From Nocardia xishanensis NBRC 101358 (lineage in GTDB: Bacteria > Actinomycetota > Actinomycetes > Mycobacteriales > Mycobacteriaceae), in NCBI RefSeq assembly GCF_001613365.1, contig NZ_BDCF01000008.1, forward strand, positions 1 to 64,000: a DNA stretch of 64,000 nt, in the 5' to 3' direction. The notes below the pieces were generated by a model that saw only the letters and a program-made list of their open reading frames with translations, searched no databases and was not told where the DNA came from. Made by a program: the position numbers and the translations under genes. Positions within the stretch are counted from its first letter, which is position 1; each line of letters opens with the position of its first letter. Shown piece after piece: positions 27,001 to 36,018 of the stretch.

Positions 27001-30000
27001 CCGCACCGCCGTCGAGGTTTTGCTGCGCATTCTCGAACGCGACGGTGCACAGAAATCCGCGCACACCGAACTGCGCGACGCTCTCGACCCGCAGCGGCGC
27101 ATCGGTCGCGCACTCGACATCTACCTCGATGCGATCGGTGCCGCCGCCGAAAACGCCCTCGGCTCACACGGACTCGACCGCATCGACACCGCCGCCGACA
27201 GCATCCACACCAACCTCACCGACAGCCCCGCCTACCCCGTTCTGCGTCAACATCTGGCGATCATCGCGATGACCGGCCGCGACCCCCTCACCGCGTTGCA
27301 GACCGCCGCGGCGGCGCGGGAACTCGACACCGCTGATGATCCCGCCGCCGTGCTCGACTGGCGTTTGGACCCCACGGGTGCGCACTCCACCAGCTCTGGG
27401 CCGCTGCCGTTCGCGCACGGACTCCCCCGCGCACTGGCCGATGATCCACTCGCCGAGCAGCTGCGCGCCCGCCACCGCATCGTCGCCAATCTCGCTCGCC
27501 AGATCACCGACGACACCGGCACCTGGACACCAGTGACCGCACCACACTGGGCGCGGTCGCTGCTCGGTGGCGACCCGGCCTTGGTAGCCGAGCTGGCGGT
27601 ATGGCGCGCCAGCATGCACATCCCGCAACGCGACCTCCGTCCGACCGGGCCCACCCGCTACGCCGTCCTGGAACGGGACTACCAGCAGGCCCTCGATGAC
27701 CGCCTCGCCGACGCGCTCGGGGATGTGCATCTGCCGGTGAACAAGTGGACAGCCGTCATCGAAGAACTCGACACCCGCATCACCGCCGACCCGTACTGGC
27801 CGACCCTGGCCGACAAGATCGAACTCGCCGACCGCGCCGGAATCGACATCACCGGCCTCCTGTACGAGGCCGCCGCGCGACGCCCGCTACCGGATGAAAT
27901 GCCCGCCGCCGCGTTGTGGTCGCGCCTTGAGCTCGAACCTTCCGCCCTCGACCACACCCTCGGCAGCCGCGACCTGCGCCCGGACTGGCTGTCCGACTTG
28001 CACAGCGTGCTCGGAACCACAACCGCCGAGCACGTGGTCGCAGATCCCGCGTGGCCGCGGATCGTGGCCGCGATCGACCGCGCGGCCGGCACCCACTGGA
28101 CACCCCACGACCTCCTCGCCACCGCGCACGAACTGCTCCTCAGCGCCCAACCCGACCACGCCCCCAGCCTGCGCCCCGACCAGTTGGGGCCCGCTCTCGC
28201 CTGGCGCATCGACGCCCTGCTACGCCACATCCCCGCCCGCACCGCACCGCACCACCCACCACCACGCGCTACCCAACCCACCGCAACGCGCACCCCATCT
28301 CACCGCGAACCTGCCCCGGAGACCACCGTGGACACCGACCACAACAACAGCTTTGCCACCGAACCCGCCCCGGCAACCGACCCAACGCCACCCACCGCGC
28401 CCGACATTCTGCCTGTCGACCTCCGAACCCTCGCCGAACTATTGCAGGCCGGACAACTCGCCGATGCGACCAAGTTCGGCAACCTCACCGCATCGATGAC
28501 CGCCGAACAACAAGCCATCCTCACCGCAGTGGCTCGAACCCTGCACCGCAACAGCTTCCCCGTCGCCCGCGCCCGGCTGCAGTGGGCCGCCGAACGCTTC
28601 CCCCAACACGCCACCCTCATCCACGCCTGCACCCCCGACACCGACCCGCACCTCTACCGACCACCCGAGGGCGAATCGCCACAACCTGCCTACCGACGCG
28701 ACCGCCGTCACGAAGCCGCCCGCGACCACCGCGAATACCGCGACCCGACACGTCGACGAGCACCCCGCCCACGCGCCGAGATGGCCGGTGAAGACCTCGC
28801 CAACAACTACTTCGACCTGCACGACAAAACCAACACCCCTACACCGGCGGATCAGCCGCTGCACGATGGGATCTGGAATCCCTACCCGGACGAAACCAAC
28901 ACCCCTGCACCGGATCAGCCGCTGCACGACGGCATCTGGAATCCCTACGACCCCGAACCCCCAACCAGCTATGCCTTCGACTACGAGCTCGCCGCACTCC
29001 CGACTACCCGCGGCCTGCCCTGCGTGACCTGCGGCATCGAACGCCGACGCACCGACGCCACCCCCGTTCCACCACGCCGAGCCGACGACGGACTGTGTGG
29101 CCCGTGCCGAGACAACGGCGAAACCGGCATCCCCGACCACGACCCCACTCAACACATTCAAGCCCGCTGCGCCCATTTCACCGCAACCAAACCACCCGAC
29201 GCCGCCCGCGCCGTCCTCCGCCGTGACTGGCGGGCCACCCCAAACCCACACCACCGCAGCGTGATCGAAACCTGGGTACGCGAACACCTCACTAAAAACA
29301 CCACCGCAGACCCGACACAAACCTCGCCCGTCGACCAAGCCACGGACAACCCGCTGATCCTGCTGACCGACGAACAACTCGCTCGAGCCATCGACCATCT
29401 CGAGCTGCGTTTGGCGCTCACTGACACCGAAACCGCATTCTTCAATCCCCCCACACACCCGCCCGACACACCCGACCCCGACGAGCTCGCCCGACACCAC
29501 CGCGCCGCCCAAGACGCCATCCGCCAAGCCCACCAAACCGACCAACAACTAAACGACGCGGTGCACGCCGCTCACACGGCCGCCGTCGAACTCGACCAGG
29601 CCCGCTCCGCATTCGACGCCACGCCCAGCTATCGACGGAATCAACGCCGCCAGTTGCAGACCCAGATCAGCGAGCTGCTCGCTAAGCACAACACCCTCGA
29701 ACACAAGCGCGACACCGCTCGGACCGCTGCCCGCCGCGCCCGCCGTGAAGCCGTCATGCTCGCCGGACCCGAATCCGGATGGGAGCACCTTCTCACCAGC
29801 CAACCCGAGCCGCCGACTCCCACACCACCACATGCCTCCAACGACGCGGCCAAGGAGCAACGAACCCGCATCAGCGGCATCAATGACGAGCTCGACGAAC
29901 TCCAGGCTGAGCAGCGCCGCCGCCGAACACTCACCCCTGACCAGCGCGAAATCGAGACCCAACTGCGCGCAATGGCGCCCACCTTTGACGCCTACCCGGA

Positions 30001-30061
30001 GTCGAGCGAGGCGATTGGCGAACTCCACGAGTCGTATCGAGATGACAGTCTCGGACTGTGA
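24017..30061 (+). CDS. MobF-family relaxase-helicase (TraA/TrwC-like)
   Basis: The 2014-residue protein has a TrwC-type relaxase domain (about 1-420). Tyr16-Tyr17 and Tyr37-Tyr38 pairs, DITFSPVKSVS, and a HLxTH-type metal motif (DLHTHVVIAN, about 272-281) identify the HUH endonuclease of conjugation. A TraI-like SF1 helicase follows: GSGKTT at about 615, IVDEHVK at about 700, IDSAQGIT at about 935 and LYVALTRG. The C-terminus has a helical block, a zinc block (CVTCG..CGPCR near 1670-1695) and a long coiled coil (about 1840-2000). The zinc and helical blocks are shared with the protein at 21666. ATG 24017 is chosen because TATIHKV starts the relaxase fold. No type IV secretion genes are in the window. 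Confidence 0.9.
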   Translation: MTATIHKVVAGNGFQYYLRNVAANDATSRGRSSLSDYYSVHGESPGRWHGSGLAALGIDVGAEVTEAQMKSLFGLGRHPNAEVIEAAVYDRQIHLGAKHKDAARAADNASRLGNPFRVYAEVSAFRKRCEQAFREHNTAHGRDPTAAIPDDDRARIRTHVAFDMFTDEYGRAPLDARELSGWIAKNSRPPATAVAGFDITFSPVKSVSALWAIAPREVAEKIEAAHHAAVSDALAWLEQHAIFTRLGRNGVRQVDVEGIVAACFLHRESRSGDPDLHTHVVIANRVRTLDGRWRTLDGAGLYQVVVTVSEIYNTRLEHHLETTVGVEFAARPDTDPTKRPIREILGIPVALIERWSQREAALKARLGELAAEFQARFGREPVPIEMYNLAQRATLETRPAKHSLRSRAEQRGAWRTEAVGLLGGRNALAEVVARALNPSRAARVAVSAAWINSVVQRVLEVVSEQRSTWRHSNIRAEVERQVRGHITPGDWEWVTEAVTTEAFSPTYSIARGDPDLAEQPELRVVPQPLRRRDGASVHTRAGAQLYTTAAILSVEQQLIELSIQPGGRQLSPHTITEAVRDYSSANPDRPLNAGQISVVEGFATSGLRVHTANAPAGSGKTTAMRVLTDAWHASGGKVLGVAPTASAAAVLGRSIGARVETADKVLTIVNLHSPRPDNPALAREVPPPLPQWVLDIDPDTLVIVDEHVKLGNLKRLRLLRFLTGRGATIRCIGDDHQLPAIEAGGADADMAAAAPEHSMTLTHVVRFASTGEATASLGLREGDPAALGWYLDNGRVHAGHHGATHDDTYTAWMADHLAGLDTIMLAPTHEVVTALNERARADRIAREGAGTGAEVVLTDRLCASVGDTIRTRHNDARLRLGAHDWVRNGYAWTVTAVHDDGSLTATHLRSGGETGSSVRLPASYVRTHVRLGYATTIDSAQGITADTCHVALTGYESRQQLYVALTRGVHANHAYVPTALDGSEASFWSEPAVFPRTAVEVLLRILERDGAQKSAHTELRDALDPQRRIGRALDIYLDAIGAAAENALGSHGLDRIDTAADSIHTNLTDSPAYPVLRQHLAIIAMTGRDPLTALQTAAAARELDTADDPAAVLDWRLDPTGAHSTSSGPLPFAHGLPRALADDPLAEQLRARHRIVANLARQITDDTGTWTPVTAPHWARSLLGGDPALVAELAVWRASMHIPQRDLRPTGPTRYAVLERDYQQALDDRLADALGDVHLPVNKWTAVIEELDTRITADPYWPTLADKIELADRAGIDITGLLYEAAARRPLPDEMPAAALWSRLELEPSALDHTLGSRDLRPDWLSDLHSVLGTTTAEHVVADPAWPRIVAAIDRAAGTHWTPHDLLATAHELLLSAQPDHAPSLRPDQLGPALAWRIDALLRHIPARTAPHHPPPRATQPTATRTPSHREPAPETTVDTDHNNSFATEPAPATDPTPPTAPDILPVDLRTLAELLQAGQLADATKFGNLTASMTAEQQAILTAVARTLHRNSFPVARARLQWAAERFPQHATLIHACTPDTDPHLYRPPEGESPQPAYRRDRRHEAARDHREYRDPTRRRAPRPRAEMAGEDLANNYFDLHDKTNTPTPADQPLHDGIWNPYPDETNTPAPDQPLHDGIWNPYDPEPPTSYAFDYELAALPTTRGLPCVTCGIERRRTDATPVPPRRADDGLCGPCRDNGETGIPDHDPTQHIQARCAHFTATKPPDAARAVLRRDWRATPNPHHRSVIETWVREHLTKNTTADPTQTSPVDQATDNPLILLTDEQLARAIDHLELRLALTDTETAFFNPPTHPPDTPDPDELARHHRAAQDAIRQAHQTDQQLNDAVHAAHTAAVELDQARSAFDATPSYRRNQRRQLQTQISELLAKHNTLEHKRDTARTAARRARREAVMLAGPESGWEHLLTSQPEPPTPTPPHASNDAAKEQRTRISGINDELDELQAEQRRRRTLTPDQREIETQLRAMAPTFDAYPESSEAIGELHESYRDDSLGL
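28827..28948 (+). repeat. Tandem repeat inside relaxase gene
   Basis: Two near-identical units (28827-28885 and 28893-28948) each encode TNTP.P.DQPLHDGIWNPY. The second lacks one codon. The repeat lies in the linker just before the zinc block and may be a short protein-contact motif in two copies. Confidence 0.7.
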
Positions 30062-30444
30062 TTCGACCGCACAACGGTATGGGATTATGCAATCTCCGGC
30101 AGTCGTTGGTCTGCGGTGCGTCGTCCGCTTCCTGTGAAGCGCAGACACCGCCCGGCATCCGTGAAGCCTCCGCGCAGGTGGAGACCTGCTGCTTCGGCAT
30201 CGGCGGCGGGGCCGACAGGCGGGATGTTCCGGCGCTTCGCCCAACTAGTCAGCCGACCTAGCCCTCTGAGTCTGCGCGCGTAATCAGCGCGAAGTATTCA
30301 CCAAACGACTTCGTCAGGGCGTCCAGCGCCGCCTTTGTCCACTGTCCGCGCAACATCCGAAAAAGGCAGCGTGGGCATTGCGGTCCGACGCGGCTGGTTC
30401 CCGTGCACGGAGCGCTGTCGACGCGTGAACTAGCACGAGCGCAG
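30062..30444. other. Gap after relaxase, with creatininase-end repeat
   Basis: No gene is evident in this 383-base gap. Bases 30249-30335 duplicate the 3' end of the creatininase-family gene (36019-36110), including TCAGCGCGAAGTATTC and CACCAAACGACTTCG, with few mismatches. The similarity stops abruptly at 30335, which marks a recombination junction. The element backbone appears to end near here. Confidence 0.7.
30249..30335 (+). repeat. Direct repeat A, copy 1 (of 36019-36110)
   Basis: This is a fragment of the C-terminal codons and downstream bases of the creatininase-family gene, in the same orientation as copy 2. The two copies bracket 5.7 kb that holds the five-domain fusion gene, the GIY-YIG gene, the integrase remnant and the NUDIX gene. 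Confidence 0.8.
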
Positions 30445-33400
30445 TCATCGCCGTCGCGGCCGGGGCAGCAAGCGGCTCATGATGATCGCGTCCCATAGTT
30501 CGCCGTTGCGGCGTCGGTAGTGTGCCCGCAGCGTGCCTTCGACCTCGAATCCCGCGCGGTGGTACAGGCCGATCGCGGGAAGGTTGTGCGGCCAGACCTG
30601 CAAGGTGACCTTGTGCGCGTTGTTGTTTCCGCACCAGTCGATCAGCTGCTCCAGTAACACGGTCCCGATACCTTGGCCCCTGTGGCTGGAGGCGACCATC
30701 ATGGTGATCGACGCGACATCGGTCGCTAAGAAGTGCGCGGTGGCTGTGGCCACGATCCCGGCCGACGAATGCTCGGCAACGAGCAGCCCTGCGGTGGTGG
30801 CGACGAGGTTACGCAAACGGACTGCCACGTCGTCTCCATCGATCGGGGGTTCCGGTCCGATCCACTTGCCTTCGGTGGCGACATCGACGTGCAACTGGAC
30901 ACAGGCGGGGATGTCTTCGACGCGGCCGTGGCGGACCATCACGTCGGTGTTGTGGCGTTGTCGGCTCGGTTTCGTCGCCGCAAGCAGTCGGCGGATCAGG
31001 TGTTGGTCGACCAAGACGGCCTCGAGGCTGCGTGCGACAACCTCGTCCCCGACCGGCGACAGGTGCAAGCCGTCGGCCATCCACGGACTGCGCGCGGCTG
31101 ACGAGTCATCGGAGCGTTCACCCAGCAGCGTGGCGGTTGTGACAAATTTGCCCCAACAGTCCACGAACACAGCTCCGGCGTCGCGGGCCGCGTCACGGGC
31201 AGCGAGGTTGTACGCGCATAGGTCGCGGTTGATTGCCGCTGCCTGCGGGCCGATATGCGTGGCGACCGGTGGGGAGGCCAGGCAGACAACGGTCCGGGAG
31301 CCGACGGTGAGGTGGCCGAGGGCGGCTCGGTAGTTGCGGGTGAACTCCTGCAGGTCGACACCCTCGGCGAGGCGAGCCTGGTGACGTCGCAGTACGTCGT
31401 TGGTGCCGCACTCGAACAGGGCGATGTCCTGGGCGACATCGGCAGTCTCGATGGCTTCCAGCAGCTCGCGTGAGGTGGTGCCGCCGCGGCCGCGATTGTG
31501 GAAGACCATGGCGACATCGGGAAGCCGTGCGGTCAAGCTGGTGCTCAGCCGCTCGATGAACCCGCCGTTGCGCCATCGGTCGACCGCGACCGTCGTGCCC
31601 GGCGCGGGAAGATCGGTGACGCGGGCCAAGCGGTGTGACTCACCGACGAGGTGCTCGGTGTGGCTGGTGCCCCAGCACCGCACCACCAGTGTTCGAGACG
31701 ATTCGGCGCGACCACCCCGGTCGTCCACAGTGGCGGTGGTCCCCTCATCGGGCTGGAGGAGATCGGGGCCCGCCCCGGCCGATGGTGTGGTCGAGGCGGC
31801 GACGTCGGCGACGATCATCTCGGCGATGTCGGCGCTGCCTTGGGTAGCGTCCAGGCGGACTTCGTCGACGAAGTGCAGCGGATCCCAGCCGCTGTACCAA
31901 TCCCGCATCTCGTCACGACCGAACGACGACGACTGGGGGCGGGTCGCGTGCCGCCGCAACGTCTCTTCGAACGACAAGTCGAAGGCGTAGAACCGCGATA
32001 CGGCTGCATTGGAGGTCAATCGGTCGAGCATGTCGCCGTAGCGGCGCGTCGAGAAGATCCCCTCCAGCACGACAACCAGCCCACGAGCCAGGCACAGCGA
32101 GGTGATCTCGCCGATCAACTCGATATTGAATCCGCCGGGAACATCGCTCTCCCGCAGCAACTCTCGGCGCACAACATCCTGCGAAATGACCACACACCGC
32201 CCCCGATCGAACCGCCGCTGCAATGCCCTGGCCACAGTCGTCTTGCCGGAGCCGGAGCTGCCGCGAATGACCACCAACCGGCCCGCAGGCTCGGCCGACA
32301 GCGACGAACGAATCCGCGCCGCGAGGCCGGCCATTTCGGTCTCGGTGTAGTCGAGGATGCCGTGGACCAGATCGACCGCATGCAGCTGCTGACGGTCGTA
32401 GGGCGTGTTGGCCGGAAGCGGAGCGACGTGCCAGTGAACATGGGCATTGCCCTGCATAGAACCAAGCGACATCAAGTAGGTCCGCTCGGGACCGGTCACC
32501 GCGGCAACCGCGCGCGCCACTTTGTGCACGGCCGATTGCAGTCGAAGATACTGGTGTGGGGTCAGGTCGGCGACCACATCTTCGACGTGGCGCCGCGGCA
32601 CCACGAGAGCGTAGCCGAACAAGGTGGGGTACTTGTTCAAGAACGCGACGTGCTCACCGTCGTCGTAGACCATGTGGTGCTCGTAGCCGGGTTTGCCTTC
32701 CAGGAAAGCGCACACGAAGCAGTCCTCCGATCGCACCCGCTGTTCATAGGTGGCCAGGTCCATCGCCACGCGCCGACCGCTGGCCTCGGTCGATGTGACC
32801 GGCACTGTCGCTGCGGGTTTGACCGAAATCAGATGGCAGAAGCGGGCCGTCTCGACGTAGGGGTATCGGTCGGCCAGCAGGTTCTCCAGCTGCAGGAGTT
32901 TCGCGAAGAACTCCGCGTCGTGCTTGATCGCGTCGTCGCTGATCAAGTCGCACACCGCCCGCACCCCGTACTGGACCGGACGCTGCAGACCGGCCGCCAC
33001 CATCTTTGTGGCCAAGTCGGTCGCGGTCACCGCGTCGATCTCGGCGTGATAGGTGACCGATGCCCGGCTGGTCGTGTTCAGCAGCCGCATCGCCTCCTCG
33101 AGTGCTCCGCGCCGCACCGCAGCAGTCAGCGGGTCGATGAGCGGGTTCGGTGCCAACACCGACAGCAGTCCGCCGGGGCGCAGCACCGAGACCATTGCCT
33201 CGAGGACGGCACCTCGATCAGGTACATACTGAATCACGTTGTGGCACAACACCACATCAATCGACCCACGCGCCGCGACAGTAAGCACGTCGGATGCCTC
33301 CGCCAACCGGGTGTCGATCAGGTCCCCGAAGCCCTGCGCCTCGGCCAAGCCCACGGCCTCAGCCAGCGACGCCGACGAGGTATCCACGATGGTCACGTGA

Positions 33401-33585
33401 TGACCCAGCGCCGCCAGACGCACAGCGTCGAGACCATTACCTCCACCGACATCGAGCACTGTCAGCGGCCGAGCCGGCAGATGGCGGACAAGATTGGCAT
33501 ACACCTGCTCATACCGGAGCCGACCCCACGGGGTGGCCTGATAGCTGCGGAACGCGTCCAAGTGTCGATCGAATGCCGAGGCCAT
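30445..33585 (-). CDS. Five-domain fusion: methyltransferase-HIT-kinase-SGNH-GNAT
   Basis: The 1046-residue protein reads through without a break. Residues 1-257 are a class I methyltransferase (VLDVGGGNG at 43-51, IVDTS, LRPGG). Residues about 275-425 are a HIT domain (C289/C292 pair, HVHWHVAPL at 382-390). Residues about 436-597 are a P-loop kinase (GSSGSGKTT at 442-450, VVLEGIFSTRR). Residues about 632-865 are an SGNH/GDSL hydrolase (GTS at 639-641, GGTTS, GTND at 727-730, DGLHLS at 838-843). Residues about 880-1046 are a GNAT acetyltransferase (SSHRGQGIGTVLL). All domains keep their key residues, so a five-activity enzyme on one small molecule or nucleotide-linked intermediate is plausible. 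The pathway is unknown. Confidence 0.8.
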   Translation of the reverse strand: MASAFDRHLDAFRSYQATPWGRLRYEQVYANLVRHLPARPLTVLDVGGGNGLDAVRLAALGHHVTIVDTSSASLAEAVGLAEAQGFGDLIDTRLAEASDVLTVAARGSIDVVLCHNVIQYVPDRGAVLEAMVSVLRPGGLLSVLAPNPLIDPLTAAVRRGALEEAMRLLNTTSRASVTYHAEIDAVTATDLATKMVAAGLQRPVQYGVRAVCDLISDDAIKHDAEFFAKLLQLENLLADRYPYVETARFCHLISVKPAATVPVTSTEASGRRVAMDLATYEQRVRSEDCFVCAFLEGKPGYEHHMVYDDGEHVAFLNKYPTLFGYALVVPRRHVEDVVADLTPHQYLRLQSAVHKVARAVAAVTGPERTYLMSLGSMQGNAHVHWHVAPLPANTPYDRQQLHAVDLVHGILDYTETEMAGLAARIRSSLSAEPAGRLVVIRGSSGSGKTTVARALQRRFDRGRCVVISQDVVRRELLRESDVPGGFNIELIGEITSLCLARGLVVVLEGIFSTRRYGDMLDRLTSNAAVSRFYAFDLSFEETLRRHATRPQSSSFGRDEMRDWYSGWDPLHFVDEVRLDATQGSADIAEMIVADVAASTTPSAGAGPDLLQPDEGTTATVDDRGGRAESSRTLVVRCWGTSHTEHLVGESHRLARVTDLPAPGTTVAVDRWRNGGFIERLSTSLTARLPDVAMVFHNRGRGGTTSRELLEAIETADVAQDIALFECGTNDVLRRHQARLAEGVDLQEFTRNYRAALGHLTVGSRTVVCLASPPVATHIGPQAAAINRDLCAYNLAARDAARDAGAVFVDCWGKFVTTATLLGERSDDSSAARSPWMADGLHLSPVGDEVVARSLEAVLVDQHLIRRLLAATKPSRQRHNTDVMVRHGRVEDIPACVQLHVDVATEGKWIGPEPPIDGDDVAVRLRNLVATTAGLLVAEHSSAGIVATATAHFLATDVASITMMVASSHRGQGIGTVLLEQLIDWCGNNNAHKVTLQVWPHNLPAIGLYHRAGFEVEGTLRAHYRRRNGELWDAIIMSRLLPRPRRR

Positions 33586-34054
33586 AACACCCCTTCCTAC
33601 GCGAAATCCGCACTGGTCGAGACAAGAACGGATGACCGGTCATCGCCGACCGCCCCGGACGGACTCCATGGGTCGGTGTCGGGATGTGCGCGAATTCCCC
33701 GCGGACGCCGTCGGGTCGGTGGCGAAAAACGGCGTAAGCAGCGGTGCGGTCCTAATACTCGCTGGATAGGGGGCAATGCTTGCCCGGTAGTGGTGCCGGG
33801 AATCCTGGCGGTGACCCGAGCCGCGAAATAGGTCTCCTTGTCGACGAAGGAGAGTCGGTTGGGCGTGGCGCGAGTGCCACGCCCGGTTGCACGCGACGGT
33901 GTCCGGAACTTGCGGTCGATGTCGTGTGGTCTGTTTTCCCTTGTGTGAGAGCCGATTTCGTGTCGGTGGGGTGTGTCACACTAACGATCGTTCGGGGCGG
34001 TGTGGGATGGCCGCCTTCTGTGTTCGACCCGGGTTCCAGGGAGGGATCGTTCTC
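33586..34054. promoter_or_regulatory. Divergent regulatory gap with small palindrome
   Basis: This 469-base gap lies between the fusion gene (leftward) and the GIY-YIG gene (rightward), so it should contain both promoters. A perfect AACGATCGTT palindrome is at 33983-33992 just after GTGTCACACT. GGGAGG near 34040 is the ribosome-binding site for ATG 34055. No other gene is seen. Confidence 0.4.
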
Positions 34055-34774
34055 ATGGCATACATCTATGCGTTCCAGCTGGGTAATGACGATTTGTTCA
34101 AGATCGGAAAGACGTCGAACAGTCTGGAGCGGCGCCGCAATCAGTTGCAGACCGGATGTCTGGCGACGTTGACGCTGTTCCGGTCGGTGTCCACCGCGAC
34201 CGGCGCGGACGCGCTGGCCGGTGAGCAGTTCATCAAGCAGCGGTACGCGGCGCGGCTGGTGCGCCCGCGTAGTGAGATCTTCCGGTTCACTCCCGCCGAA
34301 GTGGTCGGTGTGCTGGCTGCGGCGCAGGAGTATGTGGAGCGGGAGCTGCCGCGCGAGGAGGCCGATAAGGCCGCGGTGGCCCAACTCGAGGAGGCGACCC
34401 CGGATGAGGAGGTGCTGGCGGCGACTGCGGAGTTGACGACGCTGCACCATCAAATCCACGACATGGTCGCCGAGAAGGCCCGGCTGGAGAACCAGGTCAA
34501 AGACGCTGAGAACGAGATCTCCCGGTTGACGTCGGCGTTGAAGATCGCGATCGGCAAATCCAGCGGTATCGATGGTGTCGCGATGTGGCGGATCGGCAAG
34601 TCCCGCGCGAAGTTCAACGTCGAGCGGCTCGCCCAGGAGGCGCCCGAGGTGCACGCGCAGTACCTCGCCTTGCAGTTCGACGGCCCGAAGTTCAAGGCCG
34701 ATCAGCCGAAGGAGTACGAGAAGTACATGGACACCACACCGGTGCGGGTGTTCGAGTTACTCGACGAATCCTGA
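34055..34774 (+). CDS. GIY-YIG (T5orf172-like) protein with YqaJ-like tail
   Basis: The 239-residue protein starts MAYIYAFQLGNDDLFKIGKT, the T5orf172 form of the GIY-YIG nuclease fold; R26-R27 and Glu69-like residues follow. The middle (about 100-160) is a coiled coil (ELTTLHHQIHDMVAEKARLE). The end has FNVERLAQEAPEVHAQY and FDGPKFKADQPKEYEKYM..VRVF, which resembles the closing motif of YqaJ recombinases and phage antirepressors. A phage- or element-derived DNA-acting role is likely. It is followed by a strong terminator. Confidence 0.65.
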   Translation: MAYIYAFQLGNDDLFKIGKTSNSLERRRNQLQTGCLATLTLFRSVSTATGADALAGEQFIKQRYAARLVRPRSEIFRFTPAEVVGVLAAAQEYVERELPREEADKAAVAQLEEATPDEEVLAATAELTTLHHQIHDMVAEKARLENQVKDAENEISRLTSALKIAIGKSSGIDGVAMWRIGKSRAKFNVERLAQEAPEVHAQYLALQFDGPKFKADQPKEYEKYMDTTPVRVFELLDES

Positions 34775-34797
34775 AGCGGCACCTCGACTCCGCCGCA

Positions 34798-34838
34798 AAG
34801 CTCGCCCGGGTCCAGCATGGACCGGGGCGAGCTTGTTT
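34798..34838 (+). terminator. Intrinsic terminator of GIY-YIG gene
   Basis: AAGCTCGCCCGGGTCC (34798-34813) pairs with GGACCGGGGCGAGCTT (34819-34834) around AGCAT, with a single mismatch, followed by GTTT. Confidence 0.8.
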
Positions 34839-34860
34839 CGGGTTCGGGCCTGTTGGTCAG

Positions 34861-35190
34861 TCAGTGCAGGCGTCGGTAGCGGTGAACCGCCGATAGGGCT
34901 TGGTCGAGCAGGTCAGGGACCTGCCGTGTCGCCTCGGCGTAGTCGGTGTCGGTCGGTTCGCCCGCCGTGTCTCGGCGGTGGGCGGCTTCGCTGGCCAGGT
35001 GCAGGACTTCCCGTTCTGCTTCGGCTTCCATGGTGCGTACCGCCTTGGTGGTAAGTGCTGTGGCGGCTTCCTCGGGGTGATCGCGTTCGGATTCGGCGTG
35101 GCGCCGCGTGGCCTCGGCCCATAGCCGAGACCCGGCACGCCGCGGCGAAACATTCCGAGAGGTGCTCCCCGGCTTCTTGTTTCACCTGGT
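34861..35190 (-). pseudogene. Truncated, frameshifted hypothetical gene
   Basis: The minus-strand reading VKQEAGEHLSECFAAACRVSA (from about 35190) passes through one frameshift near 35125 into WAEATRRHAESERDHPEEAA. It continues TMEAEAEREVLHLASEAAHR to a TGA at 34861. The last 56 codons from ATG 35031 could be made alone. The sequence is a charged helical protein without a recognised family. Its 5' end abuts the integrase remnant, so it was cut by recombination. Confidence 0.45.
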
Positions 35191-35191
35191 C

Positions 35192-35480
35192 GAACGCGGG
35201 CCATTGTTCCTGACGGATCGGAGGGCGAAACCGCATGTGGCGGTGGCCGATACGGATCCGGCCAGTGGGCGGGCCCGGCTGTCGTATCAGCGGGCAGCGC
35301 AGTTGTTCGAGGAGAGCACCGTAGGGTTCACCGGCGGCCCGTTCACGCTGCACCAGCTGCGTCACTCCCGGTTGACCCACGCTGCGGAGGACGGCGCGCC
35401 GACGCCGATGCTGATGACGTTGTCGGGGCATACGTCGGTGCAGTCGCTGGCGAAGTACGCGCGGCCGGGGCCAAGGACGC
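35192..35480 (+). pseudogene. Tyrosine recombinase (integrase) C-terminal remnant
   Basis: The reading GPLFLTDRRAK, GRARLSYQRAAQLFEE, LHQLRHSRLTHAAEDG, LSGHTSVQSLAKYARPG is the C-terminal catalytic half of a tyrosine recombinase. It retains the HxLRHS, GHT and terminal Tyr motifs. The N-terminal half and first active-site Arg are missing, and no start codon of its own is evident. It is a scar of an integrase gene. Confidence 0.75.
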
Positions 35481-35567
35481 GCTGCTTGTGTGGCGGGCCA
35501 GCACCGACCCGGCGGCCCGGCGCCGCCGCCGAATCCGCCAGGGGCGGCGTCGGGTTCCTCGGGCTGG

Positions 35568-35999
35568 TTAGTGCCCTCCGGCTGCGTCTTCGACGGCTGG
35601 CAGGGTCGCGAAGAACTGTGCCAGGATCTCGTTGTCGGCGTAGGCCAGCTCGGTCTGCGCGACGTCGGGGGCGGTGAACCAGGCCAGGGCCTGCCCCTCG
35701 GTGAGGTGGACGGCGTCGATGTCCAGGTCGGGCACGGTCGTCCAGAACGTGTGCTCGATCCCGAAATCGCAGTCGCGGGTGGCGAAGTGCTCGACCTGAT
35801 TCGGGTCGAGCACCAGGCCCATCTCTTCCTTGATCTCGCGGAGGACGCACTCGGCGGTCGACTCACCGGCCTCGAGCATGCCGCCGGGCAGGGCCCAGCG
35901 GTTCGGGAACGGGATGTGGGGGAAGTCGTCGCGCAGATACATGACCACGGCGCGGCGGCTCGGATTGAACATGATGATCTGGGTGCCTTCCTTCGCCAT
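35568..35999 (-). CDS. NUDIX hydrolase
   Basis: The 143-residue protein has a complete Nudix box: GGMLEAGESTAECVLREIKE continuing EMG, fitting Gx5Ex7REUxEExGU. It would hydrolyse a nucleoside diphosphate linked to another group; the substrate is not readable from sequence. It starts at ATG 35999, 34 bases after the creatininase stop on the same strand, so it can be the third gene of the XRE-creatininase operon. Confidence 0.82.
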   Translation of the reverse strand: MAKEGTQIIMFNPSRRAVVMYLRDDFPHIPFPNRWALPGGMLEAGESTAECVLREIKEEMGLVLDPNQVEHFATRDCDFGIEHTFWTTVPDLDIDAVHLTEGQALAWFTAPDVAQTELAYADNEILAQFFATLPAVEDAAGGH

Positions 36000-36018
36000 G
36001 GCGAATTCCCTTCTCGAT

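Noticed and set aside
28827..28948. CRISPR-like repeat
   Set aside because: Only two units, both within a coding frame and encoding the same peptide; it is a protein repeat.
28439..29548. Minus-strand open frame of 369 codons opposite the relaxase C-terminus
   Set aside because: The product is low-complexity Gly/Val-rich sequence antisense to conserved zinc and helical blocks.
31651..33831. 726-codon plus-strand open frame opposite the five-domain fusion gene
   Set aside because: It has no recognisable domain, while the minus strand encodes five intact domains over the same bases.
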